Source: an uncultured Butyricicoccus sp. (GTDB taxonomy: Bacteria > Bacillota > Clostridia > Oscillospirales > Butyricicoccaceae). Taken from it: 64,000 nt of DNA. Below are positions 16,586 through 26,573 of this stretch, piece after piece. How positions within the stretch are numbered: position 1 is the stretch's first letter; each line of letters opens with the position of its first letter. The DNA lies in NCBI GenBank assembly GCA_934532985.1, contig CAKTAV010000002.1:1-64000 (forward strand), read 5' to 3'. The notes beneath the pieces are model-generated. The model made no database searches. It was not told the origin of the DNA and was given only the letters and a program-made list of their open reading frames with translations. The position numbers and the translations under genes are program-made.

Positions 16586-17691
16586 AGAAAAAAGTACTGG
16601 TTATCGGCCCGAGTGATACGCGTTCGCGCGGCGGAATGGCGACGGTGATTCGCGGGATTCGTGAAAGCCGTGTGTTAAACGAAATGTATGATATCACAAT
16701 TTTCCCGTCGTATATTGACGGCTCTCTGCCGGTGCGGCTGCTGTATTCTGCCTATGGGTATCTGCGCTTTTTATGCTGTTATCGTTCATATGATTTATTC
16801 CATATCCATGTGGCATCGTTCGGCAGTACCTTTCGCAAAAACCTCTATCTAAAGGCGATAAAATGTGCAAAAAAACCGGCTGTTTTACATATTCATGGGG
16901 CAAAATACCTTGTATTTTACGAAGCGCTGTCGCCGCGGAAAAAGCAGACTGTGCGTAATTTTTTACATCAGGCGGATTTGGTGCTGGCGCTGTCCGAGGA
17001 CTGGAAGCAGAAATTTGAGACAACATTTGGCTTGACAAATTGCCATGCGCTGCCCAATGGAATCGACACTGAAGAACTGGAGAATGGTCGATGTGAGATT
17101 GATGCCAATACAGCGCGTACCTTTGTCTTTTTGGGACGGATGGGGCAGCGTAAGGGGGCGTATGACCTAGTCGATGCGGTGCGGCGCGCGGTACAGGCGG
17201 ATCCGTCGATTCGTGTCTATATGGCGGGAGACGGTGAGGTCGAAGAGGTACGTAAACTGGTGCGCGAAGCCGGTCTGGAGCAGCAGATTTCTGTCTATGG
17301 CTGGGTTGACTTTGCGGGCAAATGCGCGCTGCTGCGGCAGGCGGCGACTGTTGTGCTGCCGTCGTATCACGAGGGCTTACCCATGACGATTTTAGAGGGC
17401 ATGGCGAGTGGAAAGGCGATTATCAGCACGACGGTGGGGGCCATTCCGGAGGTTATTCAGCCGGAAAACGGTATTTTAATTGCACCGGGTGATGTAGATG
17501 CGCTGACGGATGCTCTGCTGCACTGTGCGCAGGATGAGAACATGCTGCGGCGGATGTCCGCAGCGAACCGAGAGAAAATGGACCAGACGTTTAGTATGCG
17601 AACCATGCATGAGCGTCTGGCGGAATACTATGAGGAAGCGGGAAAAGCCGCAGTAAGTGGAAAGGATCGGCATGCAGAAGTCTCCGAATGA
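16582..17691 (+). CDS. Glycosyltransferase family 4
   Basis: A 369-residue GT-B enzyme. The N-terminal donor/acceptor fold opens with KVLVIGPSDTRSRGGMATVI, and the C-terminal half has VFLGRMGQRKGAYDL and the EX7E-type motif EGLPMTILEGMASGKAII. Inverting or retaining chemistry and the sugar used cannot be assigned beyond GT4. It sits in the middle of the repeat-unit assembly genes and overlaps both neighbours. Confidence 0.88.
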   Translation: MKKKVLVIGPSDTRSRGGMATVIRGIRESRVLNEMYDITIFPSYIDGSLPVRLLYSAYGYLRFLCCYRSYDLFHIHVASFGSTFRKNLYLKAIKCAKKPAVLHIHGAKYLVFYEALSPRKKQTVRNFLHQADLVLALSEDWKQKFETTFGLTNCHALPNGIDTEELENGRCEIDANTARTFVFLGRMGQRKGAYDLVDAVRRAVQADPSIRVYMAGDGEVEEVRKLVREAGLEQQISVYGWVDFAGKCALLRQAATVVLPSYHEGLPMTILEGMASGKAIISTTVGAIPEVIQPENGILIAPGDVDALTDALLHCAQDENMLRRMSAANREKMDQTFSMRTMHERLAEYYEEAGKAAVSGKDRHAEVSE

Positions 17692-18697
17692 AGCAAAAAC
17701 AATATTGATTACCGGCGCGGCGGGATTTATCGGTTCGCATTTGGCGGAGCGTCTGCTGACCCAGGAGCCAGAAAACATGGTAATCGGCTTGGATAATCTG
17801 AGCGATTACTACGATGTGAAACTCAAGCAGCAACGGCTCCGACGTCTGGAAAACTTTGCGCAGTTTGTGTTCGTGAAGGGAGATCTGGCGGACCGAGAGA
17901 CGGTAAACCGGCTGTTTGCGCAATATCACCCGAATGTTGTGGTAAATTTGGCGGCGCAGGCTGGTGTGCGGTATTCGATTGACCATCCGGATGCCTATAT
18001 TTCCTCGAATATCATCGGATTTTATCATGTGCTGGAGGCCTGTCGTCACTATCCGGTGGAGCATTTGGTGTTTGCCTCGTCCTCCTCGGTATATGGGCTG
18101 AATCATGTGGTTCCGTACAGTACGGAGGACAAGACGGACACGCCGGTGTCGCTGTATGCTGCAACAAAAAAATCCGATGAGCTGATGGCGCACGCCTATA
18201 GTAAGCTATATGATATTCCGTGTACCGGACTGCGGTTTTTCACAGTATATGGCCCAGCCGGTCGACCGGACATGGCATATTTTCGCTTCACGCAGAAGAT
18301 GCTGCGTGGAGAGCCGATTCAGATTTACAACTATGGCGATATGAAGCGCGATTTCACATACGTTGACGATATCGTTACCGGCGTGCAGCGGGTTCTGCAC
18401 GGTCCGCCGAAGGAAAATGTGGATGGCGTGCGCTTTATGCTATATAATATCGGCAATCACCATCCGGAAAATCTGATGGATTTTGTGGACACGCTGGAGC
18501 GGTGCCTGCGAGAGGAAGGCATGCTGACGCAGCCGGTGGAAAAGCAGCTGCTGCCGATGCAGGCGGGAGATGTTTACCAAACCTGTGCGGATGTCTCCGA
18601 CCTGATGCGCGACTTTGATTTCGCGCCATCGACCAGCTTGGCAGATGGCCTGCGGGAATTTGTCTGCTGGTATAAACAGACATATTGGAAGTCGTAG
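17672..18697 (+). CDS. NAD-dependent sugar epimerase (UDP-glucuronate 4-epimerase-like)
   Basis: A 341-residue short-chain dehydrogenase/reductase. The NAD motif GAAGFIGSHLAERL is close to the N-terminus, followed by GLDNLSDYYDVKLK, which is typical of capsule UDP-glucuronate 4-epimerases. The catalytic Ser and YAATKK (Tyr/Lys) follow. It would supply UDP-galacturonate, but another UDP-hexose epimerization cannot be excluded. The start at ATG 17672 is chosen because GGAAAGG lies 6 bases before it; an in-frame GTG at 17657 lacks a site. It overlaps the previous gene by 20 bases. Confidence 0.85.
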   Translation: MQKSPNEAKTILITGAAGFIGSHLAERLLTQEPENMVIGLDNLSDYYDVKLKQQRLRRLENFAQFVFVKGDLADRETVNRLFAQYHPNVVVNLAAQAGVRYSIDHPDAYISSNIIGFYHVLEACRHYPVEHLVFASSSSVYGLNHVVPYSTEDKTDTPVSLYAATKKSDELMAHAYSKLYDIPCTGLRFFTVYGPAGRPDMAYFRFTQKMLRGEPIQIYNYGDMKRDFTYVDDIVTGVQRVLHGPPKENVDGVRFMLYNIGNHHPENLMDFVDTLERCLREEGMLTQPVEKQLLPMQAGDVYQTCADVSDLMRDFDFAPSTSLADGLREFVCWYKQTYWKS

Positions 18698-18733
18698 CAG
18701 ACGGCGAGAGAACTTGGGAAAGGATGTGAACGT

Positions 18734-19597
18734 ATGGCTCGCACCTTTGCGCCATATGAACAGATAGAACGCAGTATTACAACAAAATACCAGAGAAAGC
18801 TGTGGAAGCCGTTTCATAAGGCGGTGCTGGAATATGAACTGATTCAGCCGGGCGACCGCATTGCGGTATGTATTTCCGGCGGCAAGGACTCCATGCTGCT
18901 GGCAAAGCTGATGCAGGAGCTACACCGCCACAATAAAATTCCGTTTGAGCTGATTTTTCTGGTGATGGACCCGGGATATAATGCGGAAAACCGCAAGAAG
19001 ATTGAGGATAACGCCGCGCTCCTGAATATCCCGATCACGGTATTTGAGACCAACGTATTTCGCGTTGCGAATAATGCGAAGGATAACCAGTGCTTTTTGT
19101 GCTCCAAGATGCGCCGTGGACATTTGTACAGCAAGGCACAAGAGCTGGGGTGCAATAAAATCGCGCTGGGACACCATTTTAATGATGTAATCGAGACTGT
19201 GGTAATGGGGATGTTCTACAGCTCGCTGCTTCAGGCGATGCCGCCCAAGCTGCACAGTGACCACTATATCGGTATGGAACTCATTCGACCGCTGTATCGT
19301 GTGCACGAGGAGGATATCATCGACTGGTGTCAGGACAACGGACTGGAATTCATCCGGTGCGCCTGCCAGTTTACCGAGCGCAACGAGCACAGTGAGGACG
19401 GCATCGGCGATTCCAAGCGCAAAGAGATTAAAATGCTGCTCAAGGAGCTGAAAAAGAAAAACTCCTATATTGAAAAGAGCATTTTTAACAGCATTCATGC
19501 GGTCTCGCTGGACAGCATGCCGGGATATAAGACGCAGAAGGTTCGCCATTCGTTCTTAGAGCGATATGACGAACTGAAGCCAAAGAAGGACGAATGA
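18734..19597 (+). CDS. TtcA-like tRNA 2-thiolation protein (PP-loop, iron-sulfur)
   Basis: A 287-residue PP-loop ATPase: SGGKDS at 48-53, CFLC at 120-123, GHHFND around 146-151 and a further cysteine pair at 209 and 211. These are the nucleotide and [4Fe-4S] ligands of the TtcA family, which thiolates tRNA cytidine 32. It is placed between polysaccharide genes, and its stop overlaps the next glycosyltransferase start by four bases, so it is co-transcribed with them. A role on tRNA is inferred from the family. A role in the polysaccharide has no direct support. Confidence 0.85.
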   Translation: MARTFAPYEQIERSITTKYQRKLWKPFHKAVLEYELIQPGDRIAVCISGGKDSMLLAKLMQELHRHNKIPFELIFLVMDPGYNAENRKKIEDNAALLNIPITVFETNVFRVANNAKDNQCFLCSKMRRGHLYSKAQELGCNKIALGHHFNDVIETVVMGMFYSSLLQAMPPKLHSDHYIGMELIRPLYRVHEEDIIDWCQDNGLEFIRCACQFTERNEHSEDGIGDSKRKEIKMLLKELKKKNSYIEKSIFNSIHAVSLDSMPGYKTQKVRHSFLERYDELKPKKDE

Positions 19598-20649
19598 ACA
19601 AAGACATCTTTTTTGTGACGCCGAATCTGGCGAACGGCGGCGCGGAGCGCGTCACGGCGGTGCTGGCGCAGGAGCTGGCGCGAACAGGGGATGCCGTGAC
19701 ACTAGTGTATATGAAGGACGATAAGACCGTGTACCCTGTCGGGGAGAACGTGCAGGTCCAAATGCTGTTTTCGTCCAGTGCGCGGGTGAAGCGAATCGTC
19801 GGCAAAATTCTGCGTCTGCGCCGTTTGATGCGGCAAAATCCGACAGCGACCTTTGTGGCGATGCTGCCGTTTGAGACATTATATACCTTCTTTGCATCGC
19901 GAGGATTGCCGTGCCGTGTGGTGTATTCGCTACGCAATGATCCGGGCAATATGAACACACGGCGTGACCGATTTATTCTGCGCCACATCTATCCACGCGC
20001 AGATGCCATCGTGTTCCAGACGGAGGATGCCAAGTCGTTTTTTCCGGAATCCGTTCAAAAGAAGGGGATCATTATCCCCAATCCGCTGTCGGGATCTCTA
20101 CCGGAACGCTGGGTCGGCACGCGAAAAGAAGAGATTGTGACGGTGGGACGGTTAACCGAGCAGAAGAATATACCGATGCTGCTGCGGGCCTTTGTCGCTG
20201 TGCATGAAAAACATAGCGATTGGAACCTGAGTATTTATGGACAGGGAGAATTGCAGAAAAAACTAGAGAAACTCTGCGAAAAACTGCGAATCTCACAAAG
20301 TGTAAAGTTCTGTGGCTTTACAGAAAATGTGGTGCAGAAAATCAACACGAGCGGTGTGTTTGCGATGGCGTCGGACTACGAAGGCATTTCAAATGCGATG
20401 CTGGAAGCCTTGGCGACCGGTGTTCCGTGTGTGTGTACGGACTGTCCAATCGGCGGCGCGCGGATGATGATCTGCGACCATGAGAATGGAATCTTAGTGC
20501 CGGTGGGAGATACGCAGGCGATGACACAGGCTCTGCTGGAGGTCATCGAAACGCCGGGGTTAGCTGAGCAACTATCGAAAAACTCCGTTTCTATTCGAGA
20601 CGAGCTGTCTGTGAATGGAATTGCAGAGAAATGGAAAGGGATTTTATGA
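19594..20649 (+). CDS. Glycosyltransferase family 4
   Basis: A 351-residue GT-B transferase. The N-terminal FVTPNLANGGAERVTAVLA is the usual GT4 glycine-rich start, and the C-terminal half has TVGRLTEQKNIPMLLRAF and EGISNAMLEALATGVPCV. Sugar specificity is not visible. Its stop overlaps the start of the polymerase gene by four bases. Confidence 0.88.
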   Translation: MNKDIFFVTPNLANGGAERVTAVLAQELARTGDAVTLVYMKDDKTVYPVGENVQVQMLFSSSARVKRIVGKILRLRRLMRQNPTATFVAMLPFETLYTFFASRGLPCRVVYSLRNDPGNMNTRRDRFILRHIYPRADAIVFQTEDAKSFFPESVQKKGIIIPNPLSGSLPERWVGTRKEEIVTVGRLTEQKNIPMLLRAFVAVHEKHSDWNLSIYGQGELQKKLEKLCEKLRISQSVKFCGFTENVVQKINTSGVFAMASDYEGISNAMLEALATGVPCVCTDCPIGGARMMICDHENGILVPVGDTQAMTQALLEVIETPGLAEQLSKNSVSIRDELSVNGIAEKWKGIL

Positions 20650-21932
20650 GCAAAGGGAATACCATATCAATCAACTGTAACTTTTGCGATATTGCTCTGT
20701 TTGTCTATCTCTGCGTGCTGTTTGCTCACCAGCAGGAGAGCACGGTGGATATGATTTTGCGCTATGGCAGTCTCTTTCTGCTGGTGGTCAGTTATTTTTT
20801 GTTTTACACAACGCGGCCGACGCAGAAGGGAACGTTTTACTGGTCATTCAGCGGATTTGAAATCTGGTGCATTCTACTGCTTACCATGGGGCTTGCATCG
20901 CTGCAATGGTGTCTGAGTACGGACGCCGTGACCAGTACGCTGTTCAAGCTAGCGAAACTGTTTTTTGCCTGTTGTATCGTCCGTCCGCGTCTGACAGACC
21001 AGGAAGAAATTCAGCAGGTTTGGCACATCATATTTTGCGCGCTGGTCTATACCTTTGCGCTGCTCATCGTGCGCACGCCGTTTTCCGAGTGGGGCATGGA
21101 GCGAATCGGCTTGGAGATTGGCCAGCATTCTAACGAGGTAGGACGGTTGGCCTGCTTGGGTGTACTGCTGGCGGTCTATCTTTGGACAACCGAGCGGGAG
21201 CATCCGCTGCTTATCGGCGGCTGTGGCTTGATTTTTGCATTGTGTGCCTTTATGACCGGTTCCAAAAATGCTCTTTTGATCTTGATCTTTCAGGTCGGCG
21301 TGTACTATTTTTTGATTTCTCACCGGTGGAAGCGCGTTGTGATTGTGATTGCGTCTGTGATTGGCGGCATGCTGATTTTATATCTGGTCATGCATAATCC
21401 GATCCTCTATCAGCTGGTTGGACGGCGCATTGCGGCGATGGTCGGTATGCTGTCCGGCAGCTACACGATTTATGACGGCAGTACCTACGAGCGCATGTAC
21501 TTTATCAGGACGGGCGCGAAATTGTTTTTGCAGCACCCGATTCATGGCATTGGCCTGAATAGTTTTGCGTCCTATCTGTCGTCTATCGGCTATACCAATA
21601 CGGTCAGCAGCCACTGCGGCTTTATTGAGCTGCTGTCGACGCTGGGCATCATCGGATTTGTTTTATATTATTCGCTGTATGTCTGTGTGCTGGGGCGTCT
21701 GCTGCGTCCGGCATTGCGGCATGATCCGTTGGCGGCGGTTGCATTTACCCTGGTACTGCGCTTTTTCCTGTTTGACATGACGACAATCAGTCTCTATGTT
21801 TATAACTCGTTCTTTTTGCTCATGGTGGCGCTCGAGACAACGCATTGCCTGCGGACACAGGAAATGCGCGAGCGGGAGGAACATCGCAAGCAGCTCTGCC
21901 TGCGGGCGCAGCAGTGGGGAGAGCGGACATGA
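20646..21932 (+). CDS. O-antigen ligase/polymerase family membrane protein (Wzy-like)
   Basis: A 428-residue protein with about ten to twelve hydrophobic segments. Near residues 280-335 there is a large extracytoplasmic loop with HPIHGIGLNSF, a Wzy_C signature, and following helices. It probably joins repeat units outside the membrane. The start ATG 20646 lies behind GGAAAGGG and overlaps the preceding stop; an in-frame start 15 bases earlier is less likely. It is the only candidate polymerase in the cluster. Confidence 0.82.
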   Translation: MSKGNTISINCNFCDIALFVYLCVLFAHQQESTVDMILRYGSLFLLVVSYFLFYTTRPTQKGTFYWSFSGFEIWCILLLTMGLASLQWCLSTDAVTSTLFKLAKLFFACCIVRPRLTDQEEIQQVWHIIFCALVYTFALLIVRTPFSEWGMERIGLEIGQHSNEVGRLACLGVLLAVYLWTTEREHPLLIGGCGLIFALCAFMTGSKNALLILIFQVGVYYFLISHRWKRVVIVIASVIGGMLILYLVMHNPILYQLVGRRIAAMVGMLSGSYTIYDGSTYERMYFIRTGAKLFLQHPIHGIGLNSFASYLSSIGYTNTVSSHCGFIELLSTLGIIGFVLYYSLYVCVLGRLLRPALRHDPLAAVAFTLVLRFFLFDMTTISLYVYNSFFLLMVALETTHCLRTQEMREREEHRKQLCLRAQQWGERT

Positions 21933-22885
21933 AGCAGCCAATTATGGTATCGGTGTTGACAACGGCGTATAATCACGCACCGTTTCTCCGCCAGACATTG
22001 GACAGCATTTTGGGGCAGAAAACGAATTTCCCAGTGGAAATTATTGTCCATGACGATGCGTCTACGGACGGCACGGCGGAGATTATCCGGGAGTATGCCG
22101 CAAGCTATCCAGAACGCATTCACCCCATTCTGCAAGAGGAAAATCAGTATTCCAAGGGGAATAATGTCTATGACTTCATGGGGCCATTGATTCGCGGAAA
22201 ATATGTGGCGCAATGTGAGGGCGACGACTATTGGTGTGATGAGAATAAGCTACAGCGGCAGGTCGATTTTCTGGAGGAGCACGCAGACTATATCGCGTGT
22301 GTGCACAATACGCGGCGGCTGGAATACGGGAGCGGCCGCAGCAAGATCTTATTCCCGACGGATGGCGACCGCGATGTGGTGTTTTCCGAGCTGATACAGG
22401 GCGGAAACGCGTGTTATCATTCCAGCTCGCTTATGATGCGCAGCAGCTTTCGCCTGCCGGAGGTCTTTCAGGAGATCACGGCGTTTGGCGATTACTGTGT
22501 GAATGTCGCGCTCGGGCTTGCCGGAAAGATTTGGTATTTTGACACGGTGATGTCAGTATATCGCTTTCGCACGCCGGGTTCGTGGAGCCGCTGGCAGACC
22601 ATCTCTGCGGAGAGCCGTATCCGAAAGGACGAGAACATCCTGCGGCTGATGGAAATTTTGGAGGAGTATTCCGAGCATCGGTATACGCAGGAGATACAAC
22701 ACATGGTGCTGCGGACGTGCTATGATCTGGCGGAGCAGCGCGGAGAGTATGAAACTCTGCGGTGCGGTGCATTCCGCCCGCTCTATCTGGCACATCCGAA
22801 AGGATATCGCATCAAGCTGTATTTGAAGCAGCACGGAGGCTTCGCCTACCGATGGTATCGTACGCTGCGAAGCAAACAACAATAA
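21929..22885 (+). CDS. Glycosyltransferase family 2
   Basis: A 318-residue GT-A enzyme. It opens with VSVLTTAYNHAPFLRQTL, has the VHDDASTDGT nucleotide-binding block and the CEGDDYWCDENKL metal site (DxD-like). The frame extends 28 codons upstream, but ATG 21929 overlaps the polymerase stop (ATGA) and has a GGGGAGAG site, so it is preferred. Donor and acceptor are unknown. Confidence 0.88.
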   Translation: MKQPIMVSVLTTAYNHAPFLRQTLDSILGQKTNFPVEIIVHDDASTDGTAEIIREYAASYPERIHPILQEENQYSKGNNVYDFMGPLIRGKYVAQCEGDDYWCDENKLQRQVDFLEEHADYIACVHNTRRLEYGSGRSKILFPTDGDRDVVFSELIQGGNACYHSSSLMMRSSFRLPEVFQEITAFGDYCVNVALGLAGKIWYFDTVMSVYRFRTPGSWSRWQTISAESRIRKDENILRLMEILEEYSEHRYTQEIQHMVLRTCYDLAEQRGEYETLRCGAFRPLYLAHPKGYRIKLYLKQHGGFAYRWYRTLRSKQQ

Positions 22886-22910
22886 CAGAAAACAATTGGG
22901 GAAAAAGACA

Positions 22911-23975
22911 ATGGAGCAAAAGCAAGAAGAATTGCGAACGCCGCTGGTCAGTGTACTGGTTCCGGTATATAACACGGAAACGTATTTGGAACGGTGCCTG
23001 GAGTCGATTCTCGCACAGACCTACCAAAATTTCGAGGTAATTTTGTGCGACGACGGTTCGACGGATCAGAGCGGTATGATATGTGACCGCTATGCGGAGC
23101 ACTATGCACAGGTGCGTGTCATTCACAAGGAGAACGAGGGACTTTTGCGCACACGGCGCAGGCTGTTTCATGAGGCCAAGGGAGAATATGTCCAGTGTGT
23201 GGATTCGGATGACTGGGTGGCGTCGAACCTGTTGGAGGAAGCAGTGAAGGCGGGAGAGAAAGCGCAGTGCGATGTTGTGATGTTTGGGTATATGCAGGTG
23301 GATGATGACGGGACAGAGCTGCGGCGCGGCACGGATCTTTATCCGGATGGGATGGTATTTGAACGGGAATCGCGCAAAGCGCTTTGTCGGGACTTTGCGG
23401 TCACAGTAAAGCTGAATCATCTCTGGGACAAGCTGATTCGTCGTGAGCTGATTCGCAAAGACGAAGAAGAGATGGACGAGATCTATCAGGAAAATATCAA
23501 CGGCGAAGATAAATTACAGCTGGTGGCGGTGTTTCGCCGAGCGAAGCGGTTTTGCTATCTGGCGCAGCCGCTGTATTACTACCGCATGAGCACGACCGGA
23601 ATGGGACGCAATTATCAGCTGAAATATCTTCGAGACCTAGAGGAAGTCAGCTGGCGGGTACTGGCTTTTATGAAGAAAGAGGATTTATTCGACGACGACA
23701 GTATGCGCGCATTTTATATGCGGTATTGCCGCTCTATGACTGTGCTGGTGTCGGATTTGGTACTGTCTGAGAAGTACTCGGAGAGGGAAATCACCGCTGC
23801 GTGCCGTGATGCGCAGAACTCCATACTGTATCATACCGCGCAACTATGGACTGAGAGCATTGAAGGCAGTGTGTGGATGAAGTTCCTTTTTTGGTTATTT
23901 ATGGGACACAATTTTGTTCTCATGCAGCGGGTGATTCTGCTGCGCAAGCATTGGAAGGAAAAGAGAAAACGGTAG
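22911..23975 (+). CDS. Glycosyltransferase family 2
   Basis: A 354-residue GT-A enzyme with VSVLVPVYNTETYLERCL, LCDDGSTDQSG and CVDSDDWV, the classic GT2 motif series. The C-terminal third carries aromatic and basic stretches that may contact the membrane. ATG 22911 follows TTGGGGAA and is taken as the start; an in-frame TTG lies 15 bases earlier. Second of two adjacent GT2 genes, so each probably adds a different sugar. Confidence 0.88.
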   Translation: MEQKQEELRTPLVSVLVPVYNTETYLERCLESILAQTYQNFEVILCDDGSTDQSGMICDRYAEHYAQVRVIHKENEGLLRTRRRLFHEAKGEYVQCVDSDDWVASNLLEEAVKAGEKAQCDVVMFGYMQVDDDGTELRRGTDLYPDGMVFERESRKALCRDFAVTVKLNHLWDKLIRRELIRKDEEEMDEIYQENINGEDKLQLVAVFRRAKRFCYLAQPLYYYRMSTTGMGRNYQLKYLRDLEEVSWRVLAFMKKEDLFDDDSMRAFYMRYCRSMTVLVSDLVLSEKYSEREITAACRDAQNSILYHTAQLWTESIEGSVWMKFLFWLFMGHNFVLMQRVILLRKHWKEKRKR

Positions 23976-23997
23976 CACGAAACGGCAGGAGAATGGG

Positions 23998-25434
23998 ATG
24001 AACAAACGGACGGTTATGACGAATATGCTGTGGCGCTTTGCCGAACGGTGCGGCGCACAGGGTGTTTCGTTCGTGGTTTCGCTTATTCTTGCCCGTTTGC
24101 TTGCGCCGGAGGTCTATGGCATTGTCGCGCTGATTACCGTATTCACAGTGATTTTGAATTTGTTTGTTGACAGCGGCCTGAAAAATGCACTGATTCAAAA
24201 AAAGGATGCGGATCAGCTGGATTTTTCCACGGTGTTTTACTGCAATGTTGTGCTGGGGCTTGTGCTGTATGCGGGGATGGCGGCGGCAGCGCCGTGGATT
24301 GCACGATTTTATCAGCAGCCGGAGCTGGTGCCCTGTATTCGGGTGCTGTCGCTGACGCTGGTGCTCGGCGGCGTCAATGGCGTACAGACTGCGGTGGTGT
24401 CCAAACGGATGCAGTTTCGCCGGTATTTTTATGCGACGCTGGGCGGTACGCTGGTCTCCGCTGTCGTGGGCGTTGCTATGGCGGTGATGGGATACGGCGT
24501 GTGGGCATTGATTGCACAGCGGCTGGTCAATCAGGCGATCGACACGACAATTTTGTGGATGACAGTTCGCTGGCGTCCGACATGGGAGTTTTCCCTTGCT
24601 CGCCTCAAGCCGCTGTTTGGCTATGGAAGTAAGATTTTGTGCTCGTCACTGCTGGATTCGCTGACGGGCAACGTATCCGGTCTGCTGATCGGCAAGCTGT
24701 ATACGGCAGATTCGCTGGCGTATTATGACAAGGGCAAAAACGTCCCGTTTTTTGTCATTCAGAACATTCAGACCGCTGTGCAGAGCGTGCTGTTTCCCGT
24801 GCTTGCGGAGGAGCAGGAGAAAATCAAGCGTGTGCGGCGGATTTTACGGCAGTCCATTCAGGTGAGCGTCTACTGCATCGTTCCGTGTATGGTCGGCATT
24901 GGCGTGTGCGCCCGCCCGTTGATTCGCGTTTTATTTACGGAAAAATGGATTGCTATGGCGCCGTTTTTGCAGATGTGGTGCTTTGTGTGCGCGTTTTATC
25001 TGCTGCACACAGCGAATTTGCAGGTGATTCAGGCGTTGGGGCACAGCGGTTTGTATCTGCGTCTAGAGATCATTAAGCAGGCACTGTCACTCACGGCAAT
25101 TGTGCTGGTCATTCCGTTTGGCGTACTGAGGATGATGCAGGCGATGTGCGTGGTCACGGTGCTGAGCTTTTTCATCAATGCACACCCTAACGGACGGCTG
25201 ATTGGATACGGATTTTGGGCGCAGATACGGGAGGTGCTGCCGATTCTGCTACTGAATCTGGTGATGGGAATTTGTGTGGCGCTGGTCGGCCTTCTCCCGC
25301 TGGCAGATGTACCGCTGCTATTGCTGCAAGGTGTCGTTGGTGTTGGGATGTATATGCTCGGTTCGCATGTGCTACATCTGGAGATTGCCTGCTATGTGCT
25401 GGACACCGTGCGCGAGCTGAAGGCGCGCAAATAA
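23998..25434 (+). CDS. Polysaccharide flippase (Wzx/oligosaccharide flippase family)
   Basis: A 478-residue membrane protein of the MOP superfamily with about 12-14 helices. The N-terminal segment WRFAERCGAQGVSFVVSLILA-like and RLLAPEVYGIVALITVF, then GLKNALIQKKDADQLDFSTVF, are typical of the family. It would move lipid-linked repeat units across the membrane before polymerization by the Wzy-like protein, giving a complete Wzx/Wzy pathway here. Confidence 0.88.
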   Translation: MNKRTVMTNMLWRFAERCGAQGVSFVVSLILARLLAPEVYGIVALITVFTVILNLFVDSGLKNALIQKKDADQLDFSTVFYCNVVLGLVLYAGMAAAAPWIARFYQQPELVPCIRVLSLTLVLGGVNGVQTAVVSKRMQFRRYFYATLGGTLVSAVVGVAMAVMGYGVWALIAQRLVNQAIDTTILWMTVRWRPTWEFSLARLKPLFGYGSKILCSSLLDSLTGNVSGLLIGKLYTADSLAYYDKGKNVPFFVIQNIQTAVQSVLFPVLAEEQEKIKRVRRILRQSIQVSVYCIVPCMVGIGVCARPLIRVLFTEKWIAMAPFLQMWCFVCAFYLLHTANLQVIQALGHSGLYLRLEIIKQALSLTAIVLVIPFGVLRMMQAMCVVTVLSFFINAHPNGRLIGYGFWAQIREVLPILLLNLVMGICVALVGLLPLADVPLLLLQGVVGVGMYMLGSHVLHLEIACYVLDTVRELKARK

Positions 25435-25459
25435 CAAGGAATGGATTAGGAGACCGAGA

Positions 25460-26560
25460 ATGGAAGAAATATGGGTGACGCGTTCTGCGATGCCGCCAAT
25501 CGAAGAGTATATCGACGAAATCCGTTCCCTGTGGGATACGCGTTGGCTGACCAACGCCGGACAGAAGCACGAGCAGTTTCGGGCGCGGCTGCGGGAATAT
25601 CTGGGCGTAACGGATATTGAACTGCTGGTCAACGGACATATGTCGCTGGAGCTGACGTTTCAGGCACTGGGGCTGAGCGGGGAGGTCATCACAACGCCGC
25701 TCACGTTTGCGTCCACGACGCAGGCGATTGTGCGCAGTGGTCTGACGCCGGTATTTTGTGACGTTAAAGAGGATTTTACGACGGATCCGGAGGGAATTGA
25801 AGCGCTGATTACCGAGCGCACGACGGCGATTGTCCCGGTACATGCCTATGGCACGGTCTGCGATGTGGAACATATTGGGCGTATCGCGAAGAAGCACAAT
25901 CTCAAGGTGATCTATGACGCGGCGCATGCGTTTGGCGTGCGGGTCAACGGGCGCGGTATCGGTACCTTTGGTGATGCGTCGTGCTTTAGCTTCCACGCGA
26001 CCAAGGCGTTTCACAGCGTCGAGGGCGGCGCGGTAAGTTTTTCCGACCCGCAGATTGGTCAGCAGCTGCGGCAGCGGCGGAATTTCGGCTTACAGGGGCG
26101 GGAACAGGTGGTTTCCGTCGGAACGAATGCGAAGATGAACGAGCTGTGCGCGGCAATGGGCATTTGCAATCTTCGGTATGTGGATGACTGGATTGCCTGT
26201 CGGCAGAATGTCGTACAGCGTTACCGAGAGAATCTATCGGATGTCAAGGGCATTCGATGGAATCCGGAACAGCCGGGCGTGCAGAGCGGATATTCGTATT
26301 TCCCGATTGTGGTGGAGGATTCGTTTGGATGCAGCCGCGATGCGGTGTTGGACGCGCTGACGGCGAAGGGCATTGGCGCACGGCGGTATTTTTATCCGCT
26401 GACGAGCAGAGAGCCGTGTTATCACGGACGATTTGCGCAGGCGGTGACACCGCGGGCGGAGTGGCTCAGCCGACATGTACTGACACTGCCGCTGTATCCG
26501 GAGCTGACACGGCGGCAGGTAGATGAAATCTGTCGCAGTATAATGCAGTGTGGGAGATAA
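25460..26560 (+). CDS. DegT/DnrJ/EryC1/StrS-family sugar aminotransferase
   Basis: A 366-residue PLP enzyme that transaminates a nucleotide-linked keto-sugar or performs a related step. The PLP lysine is Lys182 in SFHATKAFHSVEGG, and DAAHAFG carries the Asp that holds the pyridine nitrogen. The C-terminal segment TAKGIGARRYFYPL is typical. No matching dehydratase is in the window. The amino sugar formed is not predictable, and a role in polysaccharide tailoring is inferred from context. Confidence 0.88.
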   Translation: MEEIWVTRSAMPPIEEYIDEIRSLWDTRWLTNAGQKHEQFRARLREYLGVTDIELLVNGHMSLELTFQALGLSGEVITTPLTFASTTQAIVRSGLTPVFCDVKEDFTTDPEGIEALITERTTAIVPVHAYGTVCDVEHIGRIAKKHNLKVIYDAAHAFGVRVNGRGIGTFGDASCFSFHATKAFHSVEGGAVSFSDPQIGQQLRQRRNFGLQGREQVVSVGTNAKMNELCAAMGICNLRYVDDWIACRQNVVQRYRENLSDVKGIRWNPEQPGVQSGYSYFPIVVEDSFGCSRDAVLDALTAKGIGARRYFYPLTSREPCYHGRFAQAVTPRAEWLSRHVLTLPLYPELTRRQVDEICRSIMQCGR

Positions 26561-26573
26561 GAGAGAATACCCT

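Noticed and set aside
25187..26014. Open frame of 275 codons on the minus strand across the flippase and aminotransferase genes
   Set aside because: Very basic, low-complexity translation typical of antisense frames; both plus-strand genes have strong family evidence.
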